Assembly: GCF_015163075.1 (NCBI RefSeq)
Contig: NZ_JADDXU010000021.1
Location: 62,001 to 126,000, forward strand
Length of the DNA stretch: 64,000 bases
DNA from: Streptomyces justiciae
GTDB lineage: Bacteria > Actinomycetota > Actinomycetes > Streptomycetales > Streptomycetaceae
Direction of reading: 5' to 3'
Shown here piece after piece: positions 40,944 through 48,779 of the stretch (position 1 is the first letter of the stretch; each line of letters opens with the position of its first letter). Under the pieces are notes generated by a model. That model worked only from the letters and a program-made list of their open reading frames with translations. It had not been told where the DNA came from and ran no database searches. The position numbers and the translations under genes were made by a program.

Positions 40944-41050
40944 GCATTCGACGGTACGTGCGGTTTTGCGGCTTCACCCGCCGAGTGGGCGGAAGTTCCG
41001 ACCTGGGGAGGAGAGGCGGCCGGGCCGAGTGGTGCCCAGGTAGTACGGGC

Positions 41051-41311
41051 CTACTCGGCTTCCCGTAGGGCCTCGGCCCGCTTGATGGCCGCGTCGCGGC
41101 GGCGGACGTAGTAGATGCCGATCAGGCCGAGCCCCGCGCCGGCCAGGCAGGTCCACACCCACCAGGCGTGTCCGCGGTCGTCGAACCAGCCGTAGAAGGG
41201 GAGCTGGACGACGAAGAGGACGAACCAGAGGATCGTGCCGCCGATGATGGTCGGCACGATGGGGCCCTCCAGGGGCTCCGGTGCCTCGTGCTGAGGGGTC
41301 CACTTCGCCAT
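41051..41311 (-). CDS. DUF2530 membrane protein
   Basis: An 86-residue protein of DUF2530 with two membrane helices (TIIGGTILWFVLFVVQLPF; VWTCLAGAGLGLIGIYYV) separated by YGWFDDRGHAWW, and a charged C-terminal helix (RRRDAAIKRAEALREAE). Its role is unknown. The ATG at 41311 gives MAKWTPQHEAPEP, the natural family start; an ATG two codons upstream is less likely. It lies 107 bases upstream of the P-type ATPase gene and is divergent from the purine permease. Confidence 0.85.
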   Translation of the reverse strand: MAKWTPQHEAPEPLEGPIVPTIIGGTILWFVLFVVQLPFYGWFDDRGHAWWVWTCLAGAGLGLIGIYYVRRRDAAIKRAEALREAE

Positions 41312-41366
41312 GGGCACAGCTTACGAGGCGGTTCGCGATGATCCGTCGACGATCAGTTCTACGCGC

Positions 41367-41382
41367 GGAGATAGCTAACTCC
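41367..41382. promoter_or_regulatory. Near-palindrome upstream of AzgA-like permease
   Basis: GGAGATAGCTAACTCC is a 16-bp palindrome with 14 matching positions, 62 bases before the permease start and within the divergent gap to DUF2530. It is a candidate operator for a purine-linked regulator. Confidence 0.4.
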
Positions 41383-41444
41383 GGGTTTATATGTTCATAC
41401 TGAAACTGTTTGACTCTGTCCACTTCTGCTCGTAGGAACATCCA

Positions 41445-42896
41445 ATGTCCACCTCGGCCACCGCCAAGGCTCCCGCGCCCGAACAGCCGGGCGGCACGCC
41501 CGCGTACGGCGCCCTCGACCGCTACTTCAAGATCTCCGAGCGCGGCAGCAGCCTCGCCCGCGAGGTCCGCGGCGGTTTCGCCACCTTCTTCGCGATGGCC
41601 TACATCATCGTGCTGAACCCGATCATCCTCGGCAGCGCGAAGGACATGTACGGGCACCAGCTCGACAACGGCCAGCTCGTCACCGCCACCTGTGTCACCG
41701 CGGCCTTCACCACGCTCCTCATGGGCGTCATCGGCAACGTGCCGATCGCGCTGGCCGCCGGCCTCGGCGTGAACTCGGTCGTCGCCCTCCAGCTGGCGCC
41801 CCGGATGTCGTGGCCGGACGCCATGGGCATGGTGGTCCTGGCGGGCTTCATCGTGATGCTGCTGGTGGCGACCGGTCTGCGTGAGCGCGTGATGAACGCG
41901 GTGCCGTTCGGTCTGCGCAAGGCGATCAGCATCGGTATCGGCCTGTTCATCATGCTGATCGGCCTCGTCGACTCCGGCTTCGTCTCCCGCATCCCGGACG
42001 CCGCCCAGACCACCGTCCCGCTCCAGCTCGGCGCCGACGGTCACCTCAACGGCTGGCCGGTCCTGGTCTTCATCCTCGGCGCGCTGCTCACGCTCGCGCT
42101 GATCGTCCGCAAGGTGTCCGGCGCGATCCTGATCTCGATCGTCGCGATGACCGTCGTGGCGATGATCATCGACGCGGTCGCCAAGATCCCGTCCTGGGGT
42201 CTGACGACGCCGAAGTGGCCCGGCAACCCGGTCGCCAGCCCGGACTTCGGTCTGATCGGTGACGTCAGCCTGTTCGGCGGCTTCGACAAGGTCGGTGTGC
42301 TCACCGGCGTCCTCTTCGTCTTCACCGTGCTGCTGTCGTGCTTCTTCGACGCGATGGGCACGATCATGGGCGTCAGCGACGAGGCCAAGCTGACCGACGC
42401 GCAGGGCCAGATGCCCGGCATCAACAAGGTCCTCTTCGTGGACGGCCTCGCGGTCGCGGCGGGCGGCGCGAGCTCCTCGTCCGCCACGACCGCCTTCGTC
42501 GAGTCCACGGCCGGCGTCGGCGAGGGCGCCCGCACCGGCTTCGCGAACCTCGTCACCGGCGGCCTCTTCACGGTGGCGCTGTTCCTCGCGCCGGTCGCCA
42601 CGATGGTCCCGTCCCAGGCGGCCACCCCGGCGCTGCTCGCGGTCGGCTTCATGATCCTGGCCAACTCGGTCAAGGAGATCGACTGGGCCGACTACACGAT
42701 CGCGATCCCGGCGTTCATCACGATGGTGATGATGCCGTTCACCTACTCCATCACCAACGGCATCGGCATGGGCTTCATCACCTTCGTGGTGCTGCGCCTG
42801 GCGGCCGGCCGCGGCAAGGAGATCCCGGTCGCGATGTACGTCGTCTCCGCCGTGTTCGCCTTCTACTACCTGATGCCGGCCCTCGGCCTCACGTGA
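41445..42896 (+). CDS. NCS2 family purine permease (AzgA-like)
   Basis: A 483-residue membrane transporter of the NCS2/AzgA adenine-guanine-hypoxanthine group. About 12-14 helices start at EVRGGFATFFAMAYIIVLNPIIL. Family blocks are VPIALAAGLGVNS, FGLRKAISIGIGLFIMLIG, FFDAMGTIMG and GGASSSSATTAFVESTAGVGEGARTG in pieces, the last being the substrate loop. It is expected to import hypoxanthine, guanine or adenine with protons. The ATG at 41445 has AGGAA seven bases upstream. The near-palindrome at 41367 is a possible regulator site. It converges on the TagC-like gene. Confidence 0.92.
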   Translation: MSTSATAKAPAPEQPGGTPAYGALDRYFKISERGSSLAREVRGGFATFFAMAYIIVLNPIILGSAKDMYGHQLDNGQLVTATCVTAAFTTLLMGVIGNVPIALAAGLGVNSVVALQLAPRMSWPDAMGMVVLAGFIVMLLVATGLRERVMNAVPFGLRKAISIGIGLFIMLIGLVDSGFVSRIPDAAQTTVPLQLGADGHLNGWPVLVFILGALLTLALIVRKVSGAILISIVAMTVVAMIIDAVAKIPSWGLTTPKWPGNPVASPDFGLIGDVSLFGGFDKVGVLTGVLFVFTVLLSCFFDAMGTIMGVSDEAKLTDAQGQMPGINKVLFVDGLAVAAGGASSSSATTAFVESTAGVGEGARTGFANLVTGGLFTVALFLAPVATMVPSQAATPALLAVGFMILANSVKEIDWADYTIAIPAFITMVMMPFTYSITNGIGMGFITFVVLRLAAGRGKEIPVAMYVVSAVFAFYYLMPALGLT

Positions 42897-42921
42897 CGCG
42901 GACGGAGGGCCGGCCTTCCGC

Positions 42922-43989
42922 TCAGGAGGCCAGGTCGCTCTTGTAGAACACGCTCGCGTCCAGGGTGTCCGGGTCGGTCGAGGTGGTCTTCGACGAGAAG
43001 CCGAAGGCCAGCCTCGGCGCCCCGGACACCATCCAGACGGCCGCGCCCTGGGGCTCGCGGCCCGGCAGGGAGGCGCCGGCGGTGGTCTCGAACTTGTCGT
43101 AGTACGAGCCGCCGGTGGCGTTCAGGTCGAGCGTGACCAGGTACGAGGGGCCGCTCGGGCCGCCGTAGGTGAGGTACGCGTACTGCCCGCACAGGGTGAT
43201 GCCCTGGAACAGGTCGGAGTCGGTGAGCCCCAGCTCGTCGTTGTTGGGGATGGCCCGCTCGACCAGCCGGTAGCCGTCGCTGAGGCGGCCTGCGACCGCG
43301 TCCGCCATGTCGAAGACGGCGAGCCGCCACACCCGGGCGGCGGAGTCGCTGGTCGCGTACCGGATCAGCAGCCGGTTGGTGGACGGGTCGATCGCGGGCC
43401 GGGGCAGCTTCACGAAGCTGGAGATCGTCGGCGTACGGTCGTAGATCGTGATCGACGGGTTGAAGTACTCGAGGGTCAGCCCGTCGGTGAAGCGGAAGCG
43501 GGCCAGCGTCTCACCGGCCCCGTTGTCGTTGGAGTCGCCGCCCTCGATCCACAGGTACGGCGTCGAGCCGGAGCCGGTCGGCTCCACGCCCATCGACGAG
43601 CCGTGGCCGAAGCCCTGGATGGCCATCGCGCCGAGCACGTTGCCCGCGAGGTCGGTCTGGGAGATCCACAGGTCGCCGTTGTGGCCGGCGCTGTCGCCGA
43701 TGCGGTGCTGGGCGAAGTAGATGTGGCCGTTGACGTTGTCGTAGGCGAAGGACTGCATCGCCCAGTACGGCTGGTGCAGGGTGGCCCGCCAGACCGGGTT
43801 GCCGCCGTTGCCGGAGAGCACGAAGTGCTGCGAGGCGGGGACGACGGCCTGTGCCGTGCCCGCCGCGATCAGCGGGGCCGCCGTACCGACCGCGGCCGCG
43901 GCGGCGAGTCCGGCACCGCCCCGCAGCAGCCCCCGCCTGCTCGGCCCCCGCAGGGCTCTCCCCGCTGTCCCGTCGATCCCGTCACGCAT
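42922..43989 (-). CDS. Tat-exported TagC-like beta-propeller protein
   Basis: A 355-residue secreted protein with a twin-arginine signal (SRRGLLRGGAG, then a hydrophobic run and AQA near residue 48). The mature part resembles the teichoic-acid TagC / phage receptor-binding beta-propeller group: PASQHFVLSGNG, QPYWAMQSFAYDNVNGHIYFAQHR, LWISQTDLAGNVLG and GHGSSMGVEP. It may bind or modify cell-wall polymers; no catalytic residues are evident. It stands alone, with no teichoic-acid genes around it. The ATG at 43989 is the only start giving a complete Tat signal. Confidence 0.75.
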   Translation of the reverse strand: MRDGIDGTAGRALRGPSRRGLLRGGAGLAAAAAVGTAAPLIAAGTAQAVVPASQHFVLSGNGGNPVWRATLHQPYWAMQSFAYDNVNGHIYFAQHRIGDSAGHNGDLWISQTDLAGNVLGAMAIQGFGHGSSMGVEPTGSGSTPYLWIEGGDSNDNGAGETLARFRFTDGLTLEYFNPSITIYDRTPTISSFVKLPRPAIDPSTNRLLIRYATSDSAARVWRLAVFDMADAVAGRLSDGYRLVERAIPNNDELGLTDSDLFQGITLCGQYAYLTYGGPSGPSYLVTLDLNATGGSYYDKFETTAGASLPGREPQGAAVWMVSGAPRLAFGFSSKTTSTDPDTLDASVFYKSDLAS

Positions 43990-44076
43990 GGGTCGTCCCC
44001 TCCCGAGTGGCCGGGCGGGCGCCCGGCACGGAAGATCGACCCTAGGCGTAAGGAAGTTGACGGTTGATCGAGTTGG

Positions 44077-44259
44077 TCAGGTCAGTCCGTAAAACTTCTC
44101 TGTCTCGTCCACGGCGGCCTGAAAGCGCTCGTCGAAGTCGTCCCGCACGAGCGTCCGGATCACATAGTCCTGGACGCTCATTCCCCTTTTGGCCGCATGG
44201 TCCCGGAGCCGGTCGAGCAGCTCCCCGTCTATCCGCAGGCTGAGCACGCTGGTCCCCAT
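44077..44259 (-). CDS. Ribbon-helix-helix (CopG/Arc-type) protein
   Basis: A 60-residue protein with an N-terminal strand and helix typical of RHH DNA-binding proteins (TSVLSLRIDGELLDRLRDHAAKRGMSVQDYVIRTLV). The remaining 20 residues are acidic (FDERFQAAVDETEKFYG). Such proteins often act as antitoxins or autorepressors, but no toxin gene lies next to it. The ATG at 44259 (MGTSV) is preferred over one two codons upstream. It is divergent from the MarR gene. Confidence 0.75.
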   Translation of the reverse strand: MGTSVLSLRIDGELLDRLRDHAAKRGMSVQDYVIRTLVRDDFDERFQAAVDETEKFYGLT

Positions 44260-44379
44260 GAACACGAGGGTCGCGGGCCGATCCGGGCGCCGTTCACTTT
44301 CCGCTGCCGTCTCACTCGTACGGGTGAAGGTCCGGTTTCAGTGGCCAGGCTCACGGGAATCCTCGCGCGCGCCAGCTTG

Positions 44380-44407
44380 TTTAGCGAGAGTAATGAGTTA
44401 CCCTAAA
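44380..44407. promoter_or_regulatory. Palindromic MarR operator candidate
   Basis: Outer arms TTTAG (44380-44384) and CTAAA (44403-44407) enclose a perfect GTAA-TGAG-TTAC core (44390-44401). It ends three bases before the MarR start codon, so a bound protein would block transcription or translation of the marR-MFS operon. Confidence 0.6.
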
Positions 44408-44410
44408 GAG

Positions 44411-44848
44411 ATGCCGGACCTTACCCATGGCGACGACGTAGCCGCCGTGAACTCCCTACGCTCCGCCGTGATGCGACTGTCGCGCCGACTCAAGCACCAG
44501 CGGGTCGACGAGTCGCTGAGCCCCACCGAGATGTCGGTCCTGGGCACCCTCTCCATCTGCGGCAAGGCCACCCCCGGTGAGCTCGCCCGCAAGGAGCACG
44601 TACAGCCGCCGTCGATGACCCGCATCGTGGCGCTGCTGGAGGCCAAGGGACTCGTCCGGCTGGAGCCGCACCCCGAGGACCGCCGCCAGAAGGTCGTCAC
44701 GAAGACGGAGCAGGCGGAGGCGATGCTCGCCGAGAGCCGCGCCAAGCGCAACGCCTTCCTGGCCACCCTGGTCGACGGACTCGACGAGGACGAGTGGGCG
44801 AAACTGCGCGCCGCCGCCCCCGTGCTGGAGAAGCTCGCACACCTGTAA
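44411..44848 (+). CDS. MarR-family regulator
   Basis: A 145-residue winged-helix regulator. The fold is seen as ESLSPTEMSVLGTLSICGKATPGELARKEHVQPPSMTRIVALLEAKGLVRLEPHPEDRRQKVV (split across H2-H4 and the wing), with the helix-wing signature DRRQ. It probably represses itself and the MFS gene that starts 23 bases downstream, through the palindrome just upstream of its start. The ATG at 44411 has an AAAGAG ribosome site two bases before it, which is close; a longer upstream start is less natural. The ligand is unknown. Confidence 0.85.
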   Translation: MPDLTHGDDVAAVNSLRSAVMRLSRRLKHQRVDESLSPTEMSVLGTLSICGKATPGELARKEHVQPPSMTRIVALLEAKGLVRLEPHPEDRRQKVVTKTEQAEAMLAESRAKRNAFLATLVDGLDEDEWAKLRAAAPVLEKLAHL

Positions 44849-44871
44849 CCGTCTTGAGGAGGCGAACCCTT

Positions 44872-46221
44872 TTGAGTACGGGACCCGGAGCAGACTCCGC
44901 CCCCGCACCGTCCACCTCGACCCTTGAGGACCCTGGCAGGTCCTCGATGTTCAGCTCACTCAGGAACCGCAACTACCGCCTGTTCTTCCTGGGACAGGTC
45001 GTCTCCAACACCGGTACCTGGATGCAGCGCATCGCCCAGGACTGGCTCGTCCTCAGCCTCACCGGCTCCGCGACCGCCGTCGGTGTCACGACGGCACTCC
45101 AGTTCCTGCCGATGCTCCTGTTCGGCCTCTACGGCGGCGTCCTCGTCGACCGGCTCCCCAAGCGCCCCACCCTCCTGGTCACCCAGTCGGCGATGGCCCT
45201 CACCGGCCTGGCGCTCGCCTTCCTCACCCTGACCGGCCACGTCGAGGTCTGGCACGTCTACCTCGCCGCCTTCGCCGTCGGCCTCGCCACGGTCGTCGAC
45301 AACCCGGCCCGGCAGACCTTCGTCTCCGAGATGGTCGGCCCCGACCAGCTCCAGAACGCCGTCAGCCTCAACTCCGCGAACTTCCAGTCCGCCCGCCTGA
45401 TCGGCCCCGCCGTCGCGGGCCTGATGATCACCGGTGTCGGCACGGGCTGGGCGTTCCTCGCGAACGGCCTGAGCTTCATCGCCCCGATCACCGGCCTGCT
45501 CCTGATGCGCGCCCGCGAGCTGTACGACGTGCAGCGCGCCCCGCGCGGCAAGGGCCAGCTGCGGGAGGGGCTGCACTATGTCGCGGGCCGCCCGGACCTG
45601 ATCTGGACGATCGTGCTGGTCGGCTTCGTGTCGACCTTCGGCTTCAACTTCCCCGTGTACCTGTCGGCCTTCGCCGACGACGTCTTCCACGCGGGCGCCG
45701 GCTCCTACAGCCTCTTCAACACCGTCATGGCGGTCGGCTCCCTCGCGGGCGCCCTCCTCGCCGCCCGCCGCGGCACCGCCCGGATGCGGGTCCTTGTGGT
45801 GGGCGCGGTGGCCTTCGGCACGCTGGAGATGGTGGCGTCCCTCGCCCCGTCCCTCTGGCTCTTCGCCCTGCTGATGATGCCGATCGGCATGTTCGGCATG
45901 ACGGTCAACGTCACCGCCAACAGCAGCGTCCAGCTGAGCACCGACCCGGCCATGCGCGGCCGGGTGATGTCCCTCTACATGATGGTGTTCATGGGCGGCG
46001 CCCCGCTGGGCGCCCCGATCGCCGGCTGGATCACCGACGCGTACGGCGTCCGGGCGGGCCTGGCGGTCGGCGGCGCGATCGCCGCGGGCGCGGCGGTCGT
46101 CATCGGCCTGGTCCTCGCCAGGGTCGGCAACCTGCGGCTGTCGGTGGGCTGGAACCGCGGCCACCCGCAGGTCCGCTTCGTGCCGCGGCAGGCACAGGAG
46201 CAGCTGGCACCGGCGGCGTAG
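44872..46221 (+). CDS. MFS transporter (MFS_3 / EntS-like)
   Basis: A 449-residue permease with about 12 helices after a 30-residue Ser/Pro/Thr-rich N-terminus. Family blocks are FSSLRNRNYRLFFLGQVVSNTGTWMQRIAQDWLV, GGVLVDRLPKRPTLLVTQS (motif A) and NPARQTFVSEMVGPDQLQNAVSLN. This is the enterobactin-exporter-like branch; the substrate is unknown. The start is TTG 44872, with GAGGAGG nine bases upstream; an ATG at 44947 is possible. It is co-transcribed with the MarR gene, which suggests ligand-induced efflux. Confidence 0.87.
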   Translation: MSTGPGADSAPAPSTSTLEDPGRSSMFSSLRNRNYRLFFLGQVVSNTGTWMQRIAQDWLVLSLTGSATAVGVTTALQFLPMLLFGLYGGVLVDRLPKRPTLLVTQSAMALTGLALAFLTLTGHVEVWHVYLAAFAVGLATVVDNPARQTFVSEMVGPDQLQNAVSLNSANFQSARLIGPAVAGLMITGVGTGWAFLANGLSFIAPITGLLLMRARELYDVQRAPRGKGQLREGLHYVAGRPDLIWTIVLVGFVSTFGFNFPVYLSAFADDVFHAGAGSYSLFNTVMAVGSLAGALLAARRGTARMRVLVVGAVAFGTLEMVASLAPSLWLFALLMMPIGMFGMTVNVTANSSVQLSTDPAMRGRVMSLYMMVFMGGAPLGAPIAGWITDAYGVRAGLAVGGAIAAGAAVVIGLVLARVGNLRLSVGWNRGHPQVRFVPRQAQEQLAPAA

Positions 46222-46249
46222 CTCTTTCGACTGGGGCCGGCTCGGAGGG

Positions 46250-46771
46250 CTAAACCCTCCGGGCCAGCAACTGTCCCGGCCACTCCTGCTCGCCGACCGT
46301 GAAGGCCTGGACGCGGCTGAAGCCGTTGTCCTCGTAGTAGCGGACGAGCTTGCCGTCGTCGCCCGCGTAACAGTCCACGCGGAGCAGCGCGACGCCCGCC
46401 CGCCGAGTCTCCTCGGCCGCGTGTTCGATGAGGGCGCTGCCCACGCCCTGGCCCTTGAAGCGGCGCTCCGAGGCCAGCCAGTGGATGTACCGCTCGGGCT
46501 CGCCGGGCGCGGGGAGATGGGCCAGATAGGCGCCGGGCGCGTCGGTGAGGCTGAGGGTGGCGGCCGGTACGCCGTCGACCTCGGCGATGTAGGTGATGCC
46601 GTCGTCCATGTACCGCGTGACGGACTCCACGGTCTTCGGGCTCTCCGACAGCGGCTTCGATCCCCACTGCCCGGTACGCCCCTGTGAGACCAGCCACTCC
46701 ACACAGCTGTCCAGCATGCCGAGTATCGCCGGGATGTCGTCGTGGTCGCCGTTCCTGATGGTGATCGCCAT
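46250..46771 (-). CDS. GNAT-family N-acetyltransferase
   Basis: A 173-residue single-domain acetyltransferase. The acetyl-CoA loop is RRFKGQGVGSALIEHAAEETRRAGVALLRVDCYAG with the R/QxxGxG/A motif near residues 105-115; ESVTRYMDDGITYIAEVDGVPAATLSL is the preceding sheet. The acceptor is unknown. The ATG at 46771 (MAITIRNGD) is a standard family start. It is divergent from thpR with only 34 bases between the starts, and converges on the MFS gene. Confidence 0.88.
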   Translation of the reverse strand: MAITIRNGDHDDIPAILGMLDSCVEWLVSQGRTGQWGSKPLSESPKTVESVTRYMDDGITYIAEVDGVPAATLSLTDAPGAYLAHLPAPGEPERYIHWLASERRFKGQGVGSALIEHAAEETRRAGVALLRVDCYAGDDGKLVRYYEDNGFSRVQAFTVGEQEWPGQLLARRV

Positions 46772-46805
46772 GACGGCAGCGTAGATCTTTGCCAAGGTGA
46801 CGGGC

Positions 46806-47378
46806 ATGAGACTTTTCGCCGCGGTGCTGCCGCCGGAGGACGTGGCCGAGGAACTGGCCACCGAGCTGGACGGATTGAAGCGGCTTCCGGGGGCGGATGA
46901 GCTGCGCTGGACCGGCCGGCCCGGCTGGCACTTCACGCTGGCGTTCTACGGCGAGGTCGACGACGACGTCGTACCGGAACTGTCGGCCAGGCTGGAGCGC
47001 GCGGCGGGCCGTACCGAGGCCTTTGAGCTGACCCTGCACCGGGGCGGGCAGTTCGGGCGCGGCCGGGCCCTGTGGATCGGGGCGGACGGGGACATGGCGG
47101 CGCTGCGGCTGCTCGCCGAGCGGGCGGAGGCGGCGGGGCGCAAGGCCGGCGTCGACATGGGGGAGCACCGGCGGTACAAGGCGCATCTGACCGTGGCGCG
47201 GAGTCGGTCGGAGGTGGATGTGCGGCCGTATGTCGCGGAGCTGGGTGCGTTCCGGGGGCGGTCGTGGACCGTGGGTGAACTGGCGCTCGTGCGGAGCAGC
47301 CTGCCGCGGTCTGGGATGCCGGGGGAGCAGCCTCGGTATGAGGTGGTCGGGCGGTGGGGGTTCGGAGGGGCCGGTTAG
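46806..47378 (+). CDS. thpR: RNA 2',3'-cyclic phosphodiesterase
   Basis: A 190-residue 2H phosphoesterase (LigT/ThpR family). Both HxT motifs are present: HFTLAF near residue 42 and HLTVAR near residue 121. The enzyme hydrolyses RNA 2',3'-cyclic phosphate ends to 2'-phosphates. AAGG lies nine bases before the ATG at 46806; a GTG nine bases upstream would place the ribosome site too close. The small membrane peptide gene follows after 10 bases. Confidence 0.9.
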   Translation: MRLFAAVLPPEDVAEELATELDGLKRLPGADELRWTGRPGWHFTLAFYGEVDDDVVPELSARLERAAGRTEAFELTLHRGGQFGRGRALWIGADGDMAALRLLAERAEAAGRKAGVDMGEHRRYKAHLTVARSRSEVDVRPYVAELGAFRGRSWTVGELALVRSSLPRSGMPGEQPRYEVVGRWGFGGAG

Positions 47379-47388
47379 GCTCGGGGGT

Positions 47389-47478
47389 GTGGACCCGAAG
47401 ACCCGGAACCGGATCATGGCCGTTGTGCTGGTGCTGATGTTTGGCGTTGTCGCGGTGGCGGCGGCGCTTGGTAAGTGA
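47389..47478 (+). CDS. Small single-span membrane peptide
   Basis: A 29-residue peptide from GTG 47389: VDPKTRNRIM, then one hydrophobic helix (AVVLVLMFGVVAVAAAL) and GK. It resembles very small streptomycete membrane proteins that are usually left unannotated. Its stop lies inside the left arm of the intergenic hairpin element at 47475. The function is unknown; the charged N-terminus and single span suggest a regulatory or accessory role, which is inference. Confidence 0.55.
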   Translation: MDPKTRNRIMAVVLVLMFGVVAVAAALGK

Positions 47479-47568
47479 CGGCTGGGGAACTGCGGGTGCG
47501 TTTTCGGCTGCGGGCCGGATGTGGCTGGTCGCGCAGTTCCCCGCGCCCCTTGGGGGCGTAGCCGTCAC
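47475..47568. repeat. Dispersed intergenic repeat, copy 3 (long hairpin)
   Basis: Outer arms GTGACGGCT (47475-47483) and AGCCGTCAC (47560-47568) and inner arms GGGGAACTGCG (47484-47494) and CGCAGTTCCCC (47532-47542) pair perfectly. Bases 47521-47550 are the reverse complement of 38469-38498. It ends six bases from the aldo-keto reductase stop, so it may terminate both flanking genes. Confidence 0.9.
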
Positions 47569-47573
47569 CGGTG

Positions 47574-48566
47574 CTACCAGGCGAAGGCCTCCGGGGAGGG
47601 TCCCGGGCCCGGGAAGATCTCGTTCAGGTCGGTCAGGAGCTCTTCGCTCAGGTCCAGCTCTGAGGCTCGGATCGCTGATTCCAGCTGTTCCGCCGTGCGC
47701 GGGCCGACGATCGGGCCCGTGACGCCGGGGCGGGTGAGGAGCCAGGCCAGGGCCGTCTCGCCGGGTTCCAGGCCGTGCTTGTCGAGGAGATCCTCGTACG
47801 ACTGGATCTGCGCGCGCACGGCCGGATTGGTCAGCGCCTCCGCCGTACGGCCGGAAGTACGGCGACCGCCCGCCACCTCCTTCTTGATGACCCCGCCCAG
47901 CATGCCGCCGTGCAGCGGCGACCAGGGGATCACGCCGAGGCCGTACTCCTGCGCGGCCGGGATGACCTCCATCTCGGCGCGGCGCTCGAAGAGGTTGTAG
48001 AGGCACTGCTCGCTGACGAGGCCGATGGTGCCGCCGCGGCGGGCGGCGATCTCGTTGGCCTGGGCGATCTTGTAACCCGGGAAGTTGGAGGAACCGGCGT
48101 ACAGGATCTTGCCCTGCTGGACCAGGACGTCGATCGCCTGCCAGATCTCCTCGAAGGGGGTGGCGCGGTCGATGTGGTGGAACTGGTAGACGTCGATGTG
48201 GTCGGTCTGGAGGCGCTTGAGCGACGCATCGACGGCACGGCGGATGTTCAGCGCCGAGAGCTTGTCGTGGTTGGGCCAGGCCTCGCCGTCGGCGCCCATG
48301 TTGCCGTAGACCTTGGTGGCGAGGACGACCTTGTCGCGATGGGCGGGGTTCTTGGCGAACCAGGTGCCGATGATTTCCTCGGTACGGCCCTTGTTCTCGC
48401 CCCAGCCGTACACGTTGGCGGTGTCGAAGAAGTTGATGCCCGCGTCCAGCGCCGCGTCCATGATCGCGTGGCTGTGGGTTTCGTCCGTCTGCGGACCGAA
48501 GTTCATGGTGCCGAGGACGAGCCGGCTGACCTTGAGTCCCGTGCGTCCGAGCTGCGTGTACTTCAT
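47574..48566 (-). CDS. Aldo/keto reductase
   Basis: A 330-residue AKR-superfamily reductase (YghZ/Tas-like group). The tetrad is visible in INFFDTANVYGWGENKG (Asp, Tyr), VVLATKVYG (Lys) and VYQFHHIDR (His); the cofactor phosphate loop is GPIVGPRTAEQLESAI. The substrate is unknown. It is about 35-40 percent like the first AKR at 36004 by eye, so the two are separate lineages. The ATG at 48566 is followed upstream by the DUF397 gene on the same strand 30 bases away. Confidence 0.92.
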   Translation of the reverse strand: MKYTQLGRTGLKVSRLVLGTMNFGPQTDETHSHAIMDAALDAGINFFDTANVYGWGENKGRTEEIIGTWFAKNPAHRDKVVLATKVYGNMGADGEAWPNHDKLSALNIRRAVDASLKRLQTDHIDVYQFHHIDRATPFEEIWQAIDVLVQQGKILYAGSSNFPGYKIAQANEIAARRGGTIGLVSEQCLYNLFERRAEMEVIPAAQEYGLGVIPWSPLHGGMLGGVIKKEVAGGRRTSGRTAEALTNPAVRAQIQSYEDLLDKHGLEPGETALAWLLTRPGVTGPIVGPRTAEQLESAIRASELDLSEELLTDLNEIFPGPGPSPEAFAW

Positions 48567-48596
48567 GGGTTCTTAGCCAACGGCGTGGAGTGGGCT

Positions 48597-48779
48597 CTAG
48601 GCAAGCATCTTGAGGAAGGCGGTCCAGGTGGCGGGGGTGAGGTGGAGGTGGGGGGCGTGGGGGTCGGGGGATTTTGAGTCGCGGAGGTGGATGGTGGTGG
48701 GGGTGGGGGCTATTTCGAGGCACTCGCCGCCCTGACCGCCGCTGTAGCTGCTCTTGAACCAGTGCAGTTCGGTACTCAT
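48597..48779 (-). CDS. DUF397 protein (WhiJ-type partner)
   Basis: A 60-residue protein with the DUF397 signature: LHWFKSSYSGGQGGECLEIA then HLRDSKSPD and the C-terminal helix TPATWTAFLKML. DUF397 proteins pair with WhiJ-like XRE regulators and relieve or alter their repression; many copies exist per Streptomyces genome. The start ATG overlaps the stop of the XRE gene (ATGA at 48776-48779), so the pair is translationally coupled. Confidence 0.92.
   Translation of the reverse strand: MSTELHWFKSSYSGGQGGECLEIAPTPTTIHLRDSKSPDPHAPHLHLTPATWTAFLKMLA

Noticed and set aside
41410..41438. TTGACT and TAGGAA spaced by 17 bases before the AzgA-like gene as a promoter.
   Set aside because: The second box overlaps the ribosome site and start codon and lacks the final T, so it is not convincing.
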